Shown piece after piece: positions 1 to 10,460 of a DNA stretch of 64,000 nt. Origin of the DNA: Linanthus parryae (taxonomy: Eukaryota; Streptophyta; Magnoliopsida; Ericales; Polemoniaceae); assembly GCA_023055425.1 (NCBI GenBank), contig JALGPY010000006.1, forward strand, positions 76,692,435-76,756,434. The letters are read 5' to 3'. The notes beneath the pieces were generated by a model. That model was not told where the DNA came from. It searched no databases and worked only from the letters and a program-made list of their open reading frames with translations. Position numbers and translations under genes: made by a program. Each line of letters starts with the position of its first letter. Positions within the stretch are counted from its first letter, which is position 1.

Positions 1-830
1 TTGTGGGCACCTTTGATCGCGGACAAGGGAGGCATGAATGTTGCATCAGCGGAGTTCAAGGCGATGGAGGAGAAGGCACACGCAAAGATTATGCTTTGCT
101 TATCGGATGACGTGATCATCGAGATTGCAGATAAGAAGGAAGCAGCAAAGCTCTAGCTCAAGTTGGAGAGTCTCTACATGACGAAGAGTCTCACTAGAAA
201 GTTGATGCTAAAGCAAAGGCTCTTCACCCTGCGGATGCTCGAAGGTACGACTCTCAAGGACCATCTTGATCAATTGAACACAATTCTGTTAGATTTGCGT
301 AATATTGGCGAGAAGGTGGAGGATGAGGATGCTGCACGTTTGTTATTGATCTCGTTACCTACATCATATGAGAACTTCGTGCAGTCGTTCATTGCGAAAA
401 AGGACGACTTATCCCTAGAGGAGGTGAGATCGGCGCTCCATGCTAGGGATTTGCGCCATAAGGGTGCAGGCACAGGTATAGAGGACCATGCTTCCGGGCT
501 GATGGCAACGGGGGGAAGAAAGAAGGGTAAGAATAACAAGAAGAAGCAGTTCTCAGGTTCTAAGTTACCCAAGGATGTTTATGCCTTTTGCAAGAAAAAG
601 GGGCACTGGAAGAGAGATTGCCCGAAACGAGGTCAACAGGGGCAGAATGGATCCGCAGCCGTAGCAGAACAAGGTAACTCGTCTGAGGATGATTACGTTC
701 TAATGGCGGATGTTGTTACGCACTCTCAGGATGCGTGGGTCCTTGATTCCGGAGCTTCCTATCATATTTTCTCTAAAAGGGAGCTATTCTCGACGTGCAA
801 CCAAACGGATGAGGGTCTGTCTACATGGCA
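1..830 (+). pseudogene. copia-1 gag and protease remnant
   Basis: Frame +1 reads a copia capsid (IMLCLSDDV, LESLYMTKSLT, LFTLRMLEGTTLKDHLDQLN, LLISLPTSYENFV), a lysine-rich linker, a zinc knuckle and the protease core WVLDSGASYHI. A TAG at 154-156 sits where relatives have the Trp codon before LKLESLY. The zinc knuckle reads YAFCKKKGHWKRDCP: the first Cys of CX2CX4HX4C is replaced by Tyr, so RNA binding by this knuckle would be impaired. The frame closes at 850-852 just after the protease, and coding resumes two frames over from about 825, so an indel lies near 805-830. Confidence 0.88.
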
Positions 831-3806
831 AACGAAGCCGTCTGTAAGGTGATTGGGAGCGGCTCAGTTAGATTGAACACGAATGAAGGTAAGTTATGTA
901 CTTTAGAGCAAGTCAGGCATGTACCACATATTAAGAAGAATCTGATCTCCTTGAGTCTACTCGACAACAAGGGATACAGTTTCAAAGGTGAAGGTGGAGA
1001 TCTAAAAGTCTGCAAGGGTTCTAAGGTGGTTCTCAGGGGAGTCAAGAATTGGACTTTGTACATGTTGCAAGGTTCGAAGATCACAGGTTCTGCTGTAGTT
1101 GTCTCAGCCGAGATTAAGGAAGCTGATCTAACCAAGCTGTGGCATATGAGGCTCGGTCATATGAGTGAACGTAGAATGCAAGAACTTCACAAGAAAGGCT
1201 ATCTCACCGGGCATGCGCCCAAGAGTCTAGGGTTTTGTGAGCACTGCGTGTATGGGAAGCTACAGCATAGCAAGTTCCCTAAGGCGGTTCATAGAACGAA
1301 AGGTACTCTTGATTATATCCATTCGCATTGCTGGGGTCCGCCTAGATTTGAGGCGATTGGCGGGTACAGGTATTTTTTAAGCATCATAGACGACTACTCC
1401 AGGATGACTTGGATATTCGTGATGAAGCACAAAAGTGAAGCCTTCGCAAGATTCAAGGAGTGGAAGACACTAGTAGAGAATCAGGTGGGAAAGAAGGCGA
1501 AGAGGCTGCGCACGGACAACGACTTAGAGTTATGTTCATCAGAGTTTGATAATTTCTGCAAGGATCAGGGAATAGCACGTCATCGCACCGTTCGGCACAC
1601 ACCGCAGTAGAACGGTGTAGCCGAGAAAATGAATCAGACACTTCTAGCGAAAGCAAGGTGCATGCTTTCGAATGCAAGTCTCTCTATAGGTTTCTGGGGA
1701 GAGGTAGTTTCCATGGCATGCTATCTCATAAATCAGAGCCCGCACACATGTATAGGATGCAAGATTCCTATGGAAGTCTGGTCTGGTAATGCAGTGGATT
1801 ACTCGGATTTGCGAGTTTTTGGTTGTGTTGCCTATTATCACGTTGATGATGGAAAAATAGAACCAAGAGCTTAGAAGGGAGTATTCATGGGTTTCGGAAC
1901 AGGTGTGAATGGATACAAGATATGGGCAGACAACAAGATTATACTTAGCAGAAGTGTAGTCTTTGATGAGACTCATATGTTGAAGAACTCCATGGAAGTG
2001 GAGCTTGGAGGTGCAAAGAAGAAGGTGGAGGGAGAGTCGGATCCTACTGATCCTAAGGATTCCGAGATCCCTACACCGCCGCCAGAAGCAGAAGAGGAAG
2101 AAGCAGAAGAGTCTGATAGTAAGGATGCGTCTACACCAAAGGAACCGGTTCATCAAAGTATTGCTGAAGGAAGACCAAGGAGAGTCATAAAGCCTCCGGC
2201 GAGATACAGAGATGATGGTATGGTGGGATATGCATTACAGGTAGCGGAAGAGGTAGAGCACGAGCCGTCCTCCTACAAGGCCGCTATATCTAGTTCTGAG
2301 TCAGCACAATGGATTGCAGCAATGGGAGAAGAGATGGAGTCTCTTAGCAAGAACTCGACTTGGGAGCTTGTTAAATTGCCAGCGGGAAGGAAGATAGTCA
2401 GTTGTAAGTGGGTCTTCAGAAGAAAGGAAGGAACTACAGCTGGGGAGGGCATCAAGTATAAGGCAAGGCTAGTTGCAAGAGGGTTCAGTCAGAAAGAGGG
2501 AGTTGAATACAACGAGATCTTCTCACCGGTGGTCAGGCATACTTCTATCCGGGTGTTACTAGCTTTAGTGGCACACCGCGACCTAGAGCTTGAGCAATTG
2601 GATGTCAAGACAACTTTCCTGCACGGAGAGTTGGAGGACGAAATATACATGAGCCAACCGGAGGGGTTCAAAGTTCCTGGAAAAGAAGAATATGTGTGCA
2701 AGATGAAAAGATCTCTCTATGGACTTAATCAGTCGCCAAGGAAATGGTACAAGAGGTTTGACAAGAAGATTGGTTACCACAAGTGCGAGTATGATTGCTG
2801 CGTGTATCACAAGTTGTTACGAAGTGGATCACGTATCTACCTAGTTCTATATGTGGATGATATTTTAATCGGAACTCAAAATATCAAGGACATTAGAGAA
2901 CTGAAGAGGTCCCTTAGCGCGGAATTCGAGATGAAGGATCTGGGAGTTGCTCGGAAGATATTAGGAGTTGAGATCTATAGAGATAGGAAGAAGAAGAAGA
3001 AGCTTTTCTTGTCATAGCAGGGATACATCAAGAAGGTCTTGACAAGATTGGGGATGTTATTAGCTAAAGCTATAGATACTCCTATGGCAACTAACAGCAA
3101 GCTAGGAATGTACACCGTTCAGACCGAGGAGGAGAAGGAGTACATGTCCAAGGTTCCATATGATAGCGGAGTTGGAAGTCTCATGTATGCTATGGTCTGC
3201 ACTCGACCGGACATAGCATTCGCTGTTAGTGTGGTTAGTCGTTTTATGGCTCATCCGGGTAGGGACCATTGGCAGGCGGTGAAGCGCATATTCAGGTACC
3301 TTAAAGGTACATCAGACATTGGCCTATGCTATGGGTCTAGTGAGGACATCTTGGTAGCTGGTTTCTTGGATGCGGACTATGCAGGGGATATTGACAGTAG
3401 AAGATCAATGGCAGGCTACGTATTTGCTCTGGGAGCATCTGTTGTGAGTTGGAAGGCTATGCTACAGTCGAGGTGACTTTGTCCACCACGGAGGCGGAGT
3501 ATATGGCTCTAACGAAAGCAGCAAAGGAGGCAATTTGGCTTAAGGGAATGGTAAATGATCTAGGGCTACTTCAAGATCAGGCGATAGTGTTCTGTGATAG
3601 CTTGAGTGCCATTTGCTTGAATAAGGACCAGGTTCATCATGAAAGGACCAAGCATATCGACGTCAGGTATCATTTTCTGAGAAACAAGAGCAGGATCAAG
3701 GTGAAGAAGGTAGGGACAGCTGACAACCCCGCGGATATGTTCACAAAGCCAGTTCCGGAGAGCAAGTTCCAACATTGTCTGGAATTGCTCAAAATCTTGA
3801 GCCATT
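825..3806 (+). pseudogene. copia-1 pol remnant (integrase, reverse transcriptase, RNase H)
   Basis: Frame +3 carries the GAG-pre-integrase (LWHMRLGHMSERRMQ), the integrase core, RT (YVDDILIG near 2850-2873) and RNase H (LDADYAGDIDSRRSMAGYVF; STTEAEYMALTKAAKEAIWL; HERTKHIDVRYHFLR). The first catalytic Asp of integrase is His (DYIHSHCWGP, where relatives have DYIHSDLWGP), and the TDNG site reads TDND. TAG codons at 1608-1610, 1872-1874 and 3015-3017 interrupt the frame. The last part of RNase H continues in another frame from about 3465 (STTEAEYM) to the stop at 3806. No functional enzyme could be made. Confidence 0.9.
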
Positions 3807-3951
3807 GAGGCCCTTCGGGGCATGTCGGACCCGGTGGGGGTCCAGTGAGTCTCTGTGACAAGAGACAATCGGGTGCGGAGAAGACGTAGCTTTGTTTGCG
3901 AGAAGGGGAGCAGCTGCTTTTGACGAGAGAATTCAAGTCAAGGTGGAGATT

Positions 3952-4317
3952 TGTTGAGGAGGTTCCTTGAATTAAAAGTCAAAGGCAACTATAGAAACAA
4001 ATTTGCTTGAGTTGAAAAGTCAAAAGTAGCAAGAGGTTAAGAATTAATTAGGTTACAATTGAATTAGGAATTGTTTCCATATCAAGATTGGAAACATGGG
4101 GCTGGGACATGTACGTGGAGCTTTTCTTAGTACTATATAAGTACTACTTGGGCTCCTAGTTTCATATGAAATAATCTAAGTGTAATTGTTCCTCTTAAGT
4201 GAATAAAGAGTGCTTTTCCGCCGTGGAGGTAGCTAGTAAATATTTTGCTAGCGAACCGCGTAAAATCTCGTGTTCTTCTTTATTCGTTCTTCGTTCGTGA
4301 GGTTGTTTGTCATAACA
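3952..4317 (+). repeat. 3' LTR of copia-1
   Basis: Starts TGTTGAGGAGG right after the polypurine tract aaggtggagat and ends CATAACA, giving TGTT...AACA termini and 366 bp. It holds a TATA box (tactatataa, 4131-4140) and a polyadenylation hexamer in gaataaagag (4201-4210), followed by a U5 stretch similar in style to that of copia-3. The 5' partner LTR is outside the window, so the boundaries rest on the polypurine tract and the terminal inverted dinucleotides. Confidence 0.8.
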
Positions 4318-5653
4318 TGCATAACCCCGGTAATCCAAAACCTGTTAACAAAAGCGGTGCTTATGTGGAGAGAAACCATAAATCATCCATCCTTTCCTCA
4401 GATCACCCCTTCTCAAATTGCTGGATATGAGTTTTGATTCTTCCTTTTTTCTCCGCATCAAGGGCTTCTCCATCTTCGATAGTGATGGAGAAAGAAGATC
4501 AATTTTGGGTTGTGGTCGAGTCTGATAGATTATTATTCTTTTTTCATTTCATTTTTAGGTGTACGTTACCATTCTGGTGTGCGGCTGATTCAGGGGTTTT
4601 CTCAGTAGCAGGTAATTGTGGAATTCAGTCTTCTCATTTTTTATGGGTTTACTTTCATTATGTGTTTTCGCAGTCAGCTAAGTGGCATGATGATACAAGC
4701 TTTTGCACTAGAATCAGGTATGTGGTCGCTTTGACCCATACTCTGTATGGGACTGGAGGCAGGGGGCAAAAATCGAATCGGGTGCGTGGTCTTGGTGACT
4801 AGAATTATCTAAAAGATTAAGAGAATGCCAAAAGAAAATCTACTTAGAATGAATGTTGTCCAGGATGCCGTTAGTGAGGCGCGGTGGATTATTATGATTC
4901 CGAAGGTGTGAGCTTGTCCCACATTGACTAAGTACACGTGTATTATTGGCCACAACTCGAGCTCCAGTTCCGAGGTTGCCCAGGCCGGTGTAATGCTTTG
5001 TCCGCCCCCAAATCGGATCGGATAGGTGGGAATGCTTATTTCTATTTTTCTCTTACAAGAAGGCCTCAAACTGCACATTATGGGACTAGAGAGATGACAA
5101 TTAGTATACTGGTTTCAAGCAAACATGAGATTTCTTTTCTTCTGAATCCCTAAATTTGGTTTTTTCTTACATACCAAAATATTTTTTTATTTTATTGTTG
5201 AAATATTTATTCTGCATTTTTTCTTGGATGTGTTTTTTTTTTTTTTTTTTTTAGTTTTTAAGCGGATACTAAACATGCTTCAAAACACACTTAACTGTAT
5301 AACTGTGAAATTTAACATTTTAACATGTACACAGATCATAGAATACTTGGGGATTAAATAGTTTGAATGTGATTCGTGACTTTGAAGTAGAAATTGTTAG
5401 CACTAGCACTACAACAAGGTTATTCTCTAGTCCAAAATATTACCTATTAGCAAGTATACCTAATGGAATGGTGTACTGTATTGGTAGATACTATGACTAT
5501 CTTACCTCACTTCGATAGTGGTAATAGGAATTGACACTGAGTTTCTAACATGTTCTCTGATTGAAAACACATATATATCTTCTTTCATAAAATTCACATA
5601 TCTTTCTAACCCAACATTCAGACTTTACCGTTTAACTTGCAAATCGAATAGCC
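4318..5653. other. Intergenic, no gene recognised
   Basis: No supported coding region. Short ORFs here have no recognisable motif. A 20-base T run lies around 5237-5256. Part of this stretch may be the body of the Helitron whose 3' end is called at 5654-5682, but I could not find its 5' TC terminus. Confidence 0.6.
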
Positions 5654-5682
5654 CACGTGCAAAGCACGTGCACCTTACTAGT
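5654..5682 (+). mobile_element. Helitron 3' terminus (candidate)
   Basis: A perfect 7-bp stem CACGTGC / GCACGTG with an AAA loop (5654-5670) is followed 7 bases later by CTAG and a T (5678-5682). A short GC-rich hairpin about 10 bases upstream of a CTRR end inserted next to T is the diagnostic 3' structure of plant Helitrons. The body and 5' end were not located. Confidence 0.6.
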
Positions 5683-6130
5683 TTTAACAAAAAATAAATA
5701 TGAACCTGTGAAGAAACGAAAACATAGGCTGTGGAGAACAACAGACCATATGCAGCCATGTTAGTTTGCTCCTAGACTTTAGTGCAAAGAAAATAGGCAA
5801 GGAGTTAACATGGAAAACGGTAAAGTATACTCGGTGTAAGGATCAATAACTATTTATTTATAAAACTTGGTCATTCCCGCGTGGGATCACGACTAGTATA
5901 TAAACAAATCACGATGTTTTCAAAGCAAAATGTTGTAGTTACATGATCAGTTGGGCAAAAAGAAAAGGAACAACCAACCGCGTCCAGAAAAGAAATAGAA
6001 AAAGAAACTGAACTTGAGAAAATCTGCTTCTTGAGAAATCAAATCTAAGTCATTTTACACTCTATCTGCTTTCTGGCAGGCTAGCTGGCTAGATTTTCAT
6101 CTTCTCTTAGAGAAATAATTATCAGTTGCT
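5683..6130. other. 3' flank of the pectin methylesterase gene
   Basis: No gene. On the minus strand this is the downstream region of the esterase; AT-rich sequence around 5850-5860 contains AATAAA-like hexamers in minus orientation that could serve polyadenylation, about 270 bases after the stop codon. This assignment is positional only. Confidence 0.4.
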
Positions 6131-8134
6131 TCATTTCAGACCCATATAGACAGGGACTCCAGTTCCAGCAACCCATCTCATACCCTGCTGTCCACCTTCT
6201 AGGTGAAAAGCAGGAGTTACCAATTGGGCATCACCAGCGTTGTTGATGCGGAGGTTCTTCCACCCGCACGTGCGTCCTTGTGTTCCACCTACACCTCTGT
6301 TGAAATACTCGACGTAGGTAGCAGTCTTCTCTTTTCCGTCCCACTCCATGTATCCAGCAGGGTCGATGAAATCCTCAATCGTACTTTGAGCAAATGCAGT
6401 GAAGGAATACGGCGACCAAGGCCTCCCCAAAAAGGTCGGTGTCTTGGCTTTGTTGTCAGCCAGGGCTTTCTCAGGCATGATGTGACATCCTTGGATGACT
6501 AAACCAGCAACGGCGTGTGTATGGTCGCATCCGTCTGCAGTTATTGTGTTCTTCTGATTAGCCATGGGCATCCTCACGATGATGTCGCTGTCTTGGATCA
6601 GAGTCCTCGACGATTGACCGAACAGAAAGTCAACAGTCCCCTTAATCACACAGTTTTTGTAAAACTGTCTGTTCGCATGGTAGTACAAGGTGTCTTGGTA
6701 AGCTTCGAAAATGCAGTCGAACATGGCCGACATATCCGATTTGCTACGGAACGCAACCGCTTGGTGTCCCTCGGGTCCCGCAGTGTTCCGGAATCCCATT
6801 CCTTTCCCAATGAACCTAGGCCCTTCCACCGAAAAGGTAGCTGACTGCATGGTTTTCGTGTTAGTGAGTTGACTCAGTTTTCCAGTCACGATAGTCTTTG
6901 TGGGTCCATCTCCGTACATGAACACATCAGATTTGCTGGAGGGGATCACCACATGCTCTTCGTAGATCCCAGCCTTGACGTAGATGACCCATTTACCTGG
7001 GTGGACATTTGGAATGGCATTCACTGCGTCATTAATGGTTTTGTACTGTCCGCTACCGTCTTGGGCTACAATCGCATTGGGTTTTAGTGGACCGGCATAT
7101 GTACTTGGATTTCCTCCTGCTAGACCCACTCCAGGCAAAGGAATGCCAGCCGGTGAACTGCCGGCTCCTGGAGCACCACCTATAGCACCACCAATACCGC
7201 CGCCAACAGCACCACCGACACCGCCTTTTCCTCTCTTTCCGTGCTTTCCTTTTTTGCCGTGTTTGCCTCCTTTACGCCCTTTGCGTCCTCTGCGTCCTTT
7301 TCCGTGTTTGCCTCCTTTGCGGTGTTTGCCTTTGCCTCTTTTGCCTCCTTTTCCTTCAAATGCTGCCAGCAGCTTTCTGTCTGCAGCTGAGAGCCATGTT
7401 GGGTAACCATCATGGCCCAACTCGTTCACCTCTAAAAGGCGACGGTTGGGTGTAGCAATCGTACCGTTATCTTTCTGGGGAGCCGCGTCAAGGTTGATTC
7501 CCATACCCAAAAGGAGATCATCAAGCTTGGCCAGGATATAGAGAGCGTTACTAGTGAGCTGAGTTGCATTGATCAGACCATTTTCAATGGGGCTCCTGTA
7601 TTCGGGCAACTGCACCTCGTCAAGGCATGTTCCCTTGTAAGACAAAAGAGCGGTGAACCAATTCTGGAGATCAAAGACACGCTTCTTGATGGTTTCCTCA
7701 TCGCTGTCTTTTACCATGGAAATCGCCGCTTCGAGATCCTCCACGGCGAATTGCAAGCATTTCTTACAATCTTCCAACCCTGAGTTCTCGTATTCGTTCT
7801 TTTCGTCAACTTTGACTGAATGCGCAACGCCGAGCGACTTGTTGAACTCTGCGATGGTGGCGTGAAGGATCGCGTTGATGTAATCCTTGGGAGTTGCAGA
7901 TTCGTTCTTGGCAACATCACCAAGACTCTTGATGCAGGCGTCTTTGTGCTCGGTGAGGTCGCAGATGGCTGTGGCTGTTTTTGTAGAGGTTGTCATGGCT
8001 GCACTACTCGTGGCGGTGGCACCCTTGCTGTCGCCGCTTCCTCCATTGTTCTTCACCACGACGACCACACCAATGACCACCCCAACTACCAGCAAGACGG
8101 AGACTAATGAAATAGCGACTTTACCAGCCGCCAT
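6131..8134 (-). CDS. Type I pectin methylesterase with inhibitor pro-region and Lys/Gly-rich linker
   Basis: A 667-residue uninterrupted protein. Residues 7-28 form a hydrophobic signal or anchor segment. Residues 55-205 are a PMEI-type helical pro-region (Cys58, Cys67, Cys123, Cys170). RRLL (231-234) and RKLL (253-256) match the subtilase processing motifs that release mature PME. Residues 261-305 are an unusual Lys/Arg/Gly/His tract, then a Gly/Pro hinge. The catalytic beta-helix starts near 352 (NAIVAQDGSGQYKTI) and has all signature sites: GIYEE, QAVAF (Gln458), QDTLY (Gln480, Asp481), GTVDFLFG (Asp502), LGRPW (Arg571). It would demethylesterify homogalacturonan in the cell wall. The style (membrane-proximal start, basic linker) recalls the Arabidopsis PME21/28/58 group; that comparison is from memory. 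No intron is needed, whereas many type I PMEs have one or more. The start is the first ATG, about 150 bases below a TATA box. It looks functional. Confidence 0.95.
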   Translation of the reverse strand: MAAGKVAISLVSVLLVVGVVIGVVVVVKNNGGSGDSKGATATSSAAMTTSTKTATAICDLTEHKDACIKSLGDVAKNESATPKDYINAILHATIAEFNKSLGVAHSVKVDEKNEYENSGLEDCKKCLQFAVEDLEAAISMVKDSDEETIKKRVFDLQNWFTALLSYKGTCLDEVQLPEYRSPIENGLINATQLTSNALYILAKLDDLLLGMGINLDAAPQKDNGTIATPNRRLLEVNELGHDGYPTWLSAADRKLLAAFEGKGGKRGKGKHRKGGKHGKGRRGRKGRKGGKHGKKGKHGKRGKGGVGGAVGGGIGGAIGGAPGAGSSPAGIPLPGVGLAGGNPSTYAGPLKPNAIVAQDGSGQYKTINDAVNAIPNVHPGKWVIYVKAGIYEEHVVIPSSKSDVFMYGDGPTKTIVTGKLSQLTNTKTMQSATFSVEGPRFIGKGMGFRNTAGPEGHQAVAFRSKSDMSAMFDCIFEAYQDTLYYHANRQFYKNCVIKGTVDFLFGQSSRTLIQDSDIIVRMPMANQKNTITADGCDHTHAVAGLVIQGCHIMPEKALADNKAKTPTFLGRPWSPYSFTAFAQSTIEDFIDPAGYMEWDGKEKTATYVEYFNRGVGGTQGRTCGWKNLRINNAGDAQLVTPAFHLEGGQQGMRWVAGTGVPVYMGLK

Positions 8135-8747
8135 TTTGCTATATACTATTGCCCACCTGGGTTTATTTCAGCCTTATTCCCCTTATTGTGATCTGAATGA
8201 ATTAGATGAAGAAGAAGACAGAGAGGTATGTCATATGAACTGATCCCTCTCTGTCTGCTTTGGGGAACTTGTTGGCTGATTGGTGATGAAACAAACATGG
8301 TTGGGGTGGCTTTTTATAGGGTGGCTTTTAACCAAAAATAGACCTTGATAGAGCTTGTTTCTTTGCATGGAATAAGGACACACGCATTCATATATATGGT
8401 TGGCCGTTTCTCTAGGTAGTTATTGGTTGTACTGGATTTGTGATGTTTTGGGGTTAACAAATTAGTTAAATGGTTATGGATTAGACTCTGTTTTTTCTTG
8501 ATACATGGAACGAGTGGTTGCATTGACTAGCGTCCTTCAAAGAAAAATAAAGCAACCATCGTACGTTCATGTTTGATTGGCTACAACTAGTCACAAATGT
8601 TATCATGCTAAACTGCATGTTACTCGAGTATAAATAAGAAACATGGCGTAGGTTAGCCTTTTCTTATAAAGTTATTTCTTTCTTACCTTTAATAGTTTCG
8701 ATAATCTTATTTTTTAGTTGAATTTTGACTACTTGTTAATAATGAAA
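8135..8747 (-). promoter_or_regulatory. Promoter and 5' UTR of the pectin methylesterase gene
   Basis: Minus-strand TATA box CCTATAAAAAG at about 8309-8320, which places transcription start near 8280 and gives a 5' UTR of roughly 145 bases before the ATG at 8134. Upstream sequence is AT-rich and free of recognisable genes up to the edge of the copia-X LTR at about 8748, so at most about 430 bases of non-TE DNA lie upstream of the TATA box. Confidence 0.6.
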
Positions 8748-9058
8748 ATTATAACGAGAAAAGTTCATAAGATTAAACGAAACAAGGATCGAGACACAAA
8801 AATTTAAAGTGGTTCACTAGCGATCACAATTAAGTACGTCCACAACAGAAACCCATATGTGTATTACTGATGTGGGTGATCTATCCGCCTCGAAATACAG
8901 CCTGGCCAAGAGGATTGCACAATCATAATAGTCTGATCACACTATCAGAATGTGATCGGGCCAAAACAGTTGACCCTTTTGAGGTCGCGCAATCAAAAAA
9001 CCCGAAATTTTCACTAACACTTGAGATCGCACGATCTCCTTCCCGAGATCACACCATA
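8748..9058 (-). repeat. 3' LTR fragment of copia-X
   Basis: Aligns by eye with 13876-14275 in the same orientation: shared are the segment with cagaaacccatatgtgtat, the segment agtctgatcaca / agaatgtga, and cactaacacttgagatcgc. The U3 end is missing: sequence passes straight into gag at about 9058. The two blocks are clearly diverged, so the insertion is old. Confidence 0.7.
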
Positions 9059-9143
9059 TCGATACAAAATCCTCATACGATAGAGGGAGAGACACCAACT
9101 GCAACAACCCCTTATCCGGCTCGTACAAGACGGAGAGGGCGAT

Positions 9144-9889
9144 CACTACTAGAAAAATAGCTTGTTACGGCAGTTTTGAATACGGCGGAAAAAAAACTGC
9201 CGTTTAATGAGCCCTGTGACGGTTGTTTTTAAAAAGCGACGTATATTTTATATTTCACGGCGGTTTTTGTAAACCGCCGTATATTTGAGCCAACTTACGG
9301 CGGAAAGTGAGCAACCGCCCTATATTTACGGCGGTTATTTTGTTTGCGCCGTTAACGAAACGACGAAGTATATGAATGCGCCGTGCAATTACACCGTGTT
9401 TGAAAAAAACCGCCTTCTAACTAAATTTTTTACTCATTTATCCATTTAAACAATATGTATTATATATATTAACTAGTTTTAATATTTTGCAAAAAAAAAA
9501 AAACTAGATTTAATATGAGCCATATATTAGAACCATACTAGATTAAATCTCATCCGTCTATTGGAAACCCTACATTTATAACTCTAAAATCTCACTCTTC
9601 CTCTCATTCTTCGTCCGCCTCTCCTCCAGGTAGCTCTTCCCGTTCTCTCTCCCTCACTCTCGCTCTGTGTTTCTTCATCGAGTTCGCCATCTCTTCACCC
9701 TCCACCCATCTTTGACCAAAACAATGGAGAACCACCGCCCCAACTTCTCTACCTCTTTCTCCGGTAGGTTTCTCCTCCATCATCTCTTCATGAATTCGAT
9801 CAGACAAGGTAGAGCAGCGGCGTCAGAATCCCTCCACCGCTACCCCCTCGCTTTGCCGGCGACCCAATGGCAGAAAATTTATCTCTCTC

Positions 9890-9920
<31 letters not shown>

Positions 9921-10460
9921 TTGTAGGATCTGATTTCAAGATCCGAACAACCATTGCTGCCTCCGACGATGTCTAGGGCCCATCTCTCTCCCTCCGCTGG
10001 CTCGATCGAATCTGAAATTACAAGTTTTTTAATTGCATTTTCAAGATCTCTAGTTTGATTTCACTTTCCCGACGACCTCTCGATGGATGATCAAGTTTTC
10101 TGGGTTCACTTGGCAGTTCTTCACGTTGAAGATCAAGATCTGGATTTTTATTTTTATTTATTTTTGAAACAGATCTTGACTTCATGATGAATAGAATCAA
10201 TAAAATAAAATTATCAAATAACTGAAAATAAAATTAATTTACTAATTAACTGGATTTTTTTAAAAAAAATAATTATATAATATTTAGATGAGGCGGTTTT
10301 GGAATATCAGACGTTTTCCTTCATGTGCAGGGCGGTAATTGCAAAGCGCCGAAAAAAAGAATACGTCGGCTATAAAACCGCCGTAAATTGTTATAAGGCG
10401 ATTTATGGTACACTTTTCAGTGGTTTTGAATCGCCGTTTCCAGCGTTTTTTCTAGTAGTG
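9144..10460. mobile_element. Non-autonomous CACTA (En/Spm) transposon, 1,317 bp
   Basis: Terminal inverted repeats CACTACTAGAAAAA at 9144 and TTTTTTCTAGTAGTG ending at 10460, flanked by the 3-bp duplication GAT at 9141-9143 and 10461-10463. Subterminal regions hold many copies of an ACGGCGGTTTT-like motif in both orientations (9169-9415 and 10289-10445), the expected transposase-binding array. No transposase ORF is present. The centre (about 9550-10000) looks like captured host sequence. Confidence 0.93.
9874..9923. repeat. (CT)n microsatellite inside the CACTA element
   Basis: A nearly pure run of about 20 CT dinucleotides interrupted by a few TA steps, within the presumed captured segment of the CACTA transposon. 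It ends at a tttgtagg acceptor-like sequence. Confidence 0.85.

Larger units (their letters stand above)
1..4317 (+). mobile_element. Ty1/copia retrotransposon copia-1 (Tork/TNT1-like), 5' end outside window
   Basis: Domain order is gag, aspartic protease, GAG-pre-integrase, integrase, reverse transcriptase, RNase H and then an LTR, which is the Ty1/copia order. The RT sequence type (SPVVRHTSIR, then QLDVKTTFLHGELEDEIYM) points to the Tork/TNT1 group. The element is dead: in-frame TAG codons lie at 154, 1608, 1872 and 3015, and frameshifts lie near 820 and near 3465. The 5' LTR and gag start are upstream of base 1, so the target-site duplication cannot be tested. After the LTR the sequence continues with tgcat. 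Confidence 0.93.

Noticed and set aside
7820..8243. Plus-strand ORFs opposite the PME pro-region
   Set aside because: Antisense shadows of a well-supported gene; no motifs.
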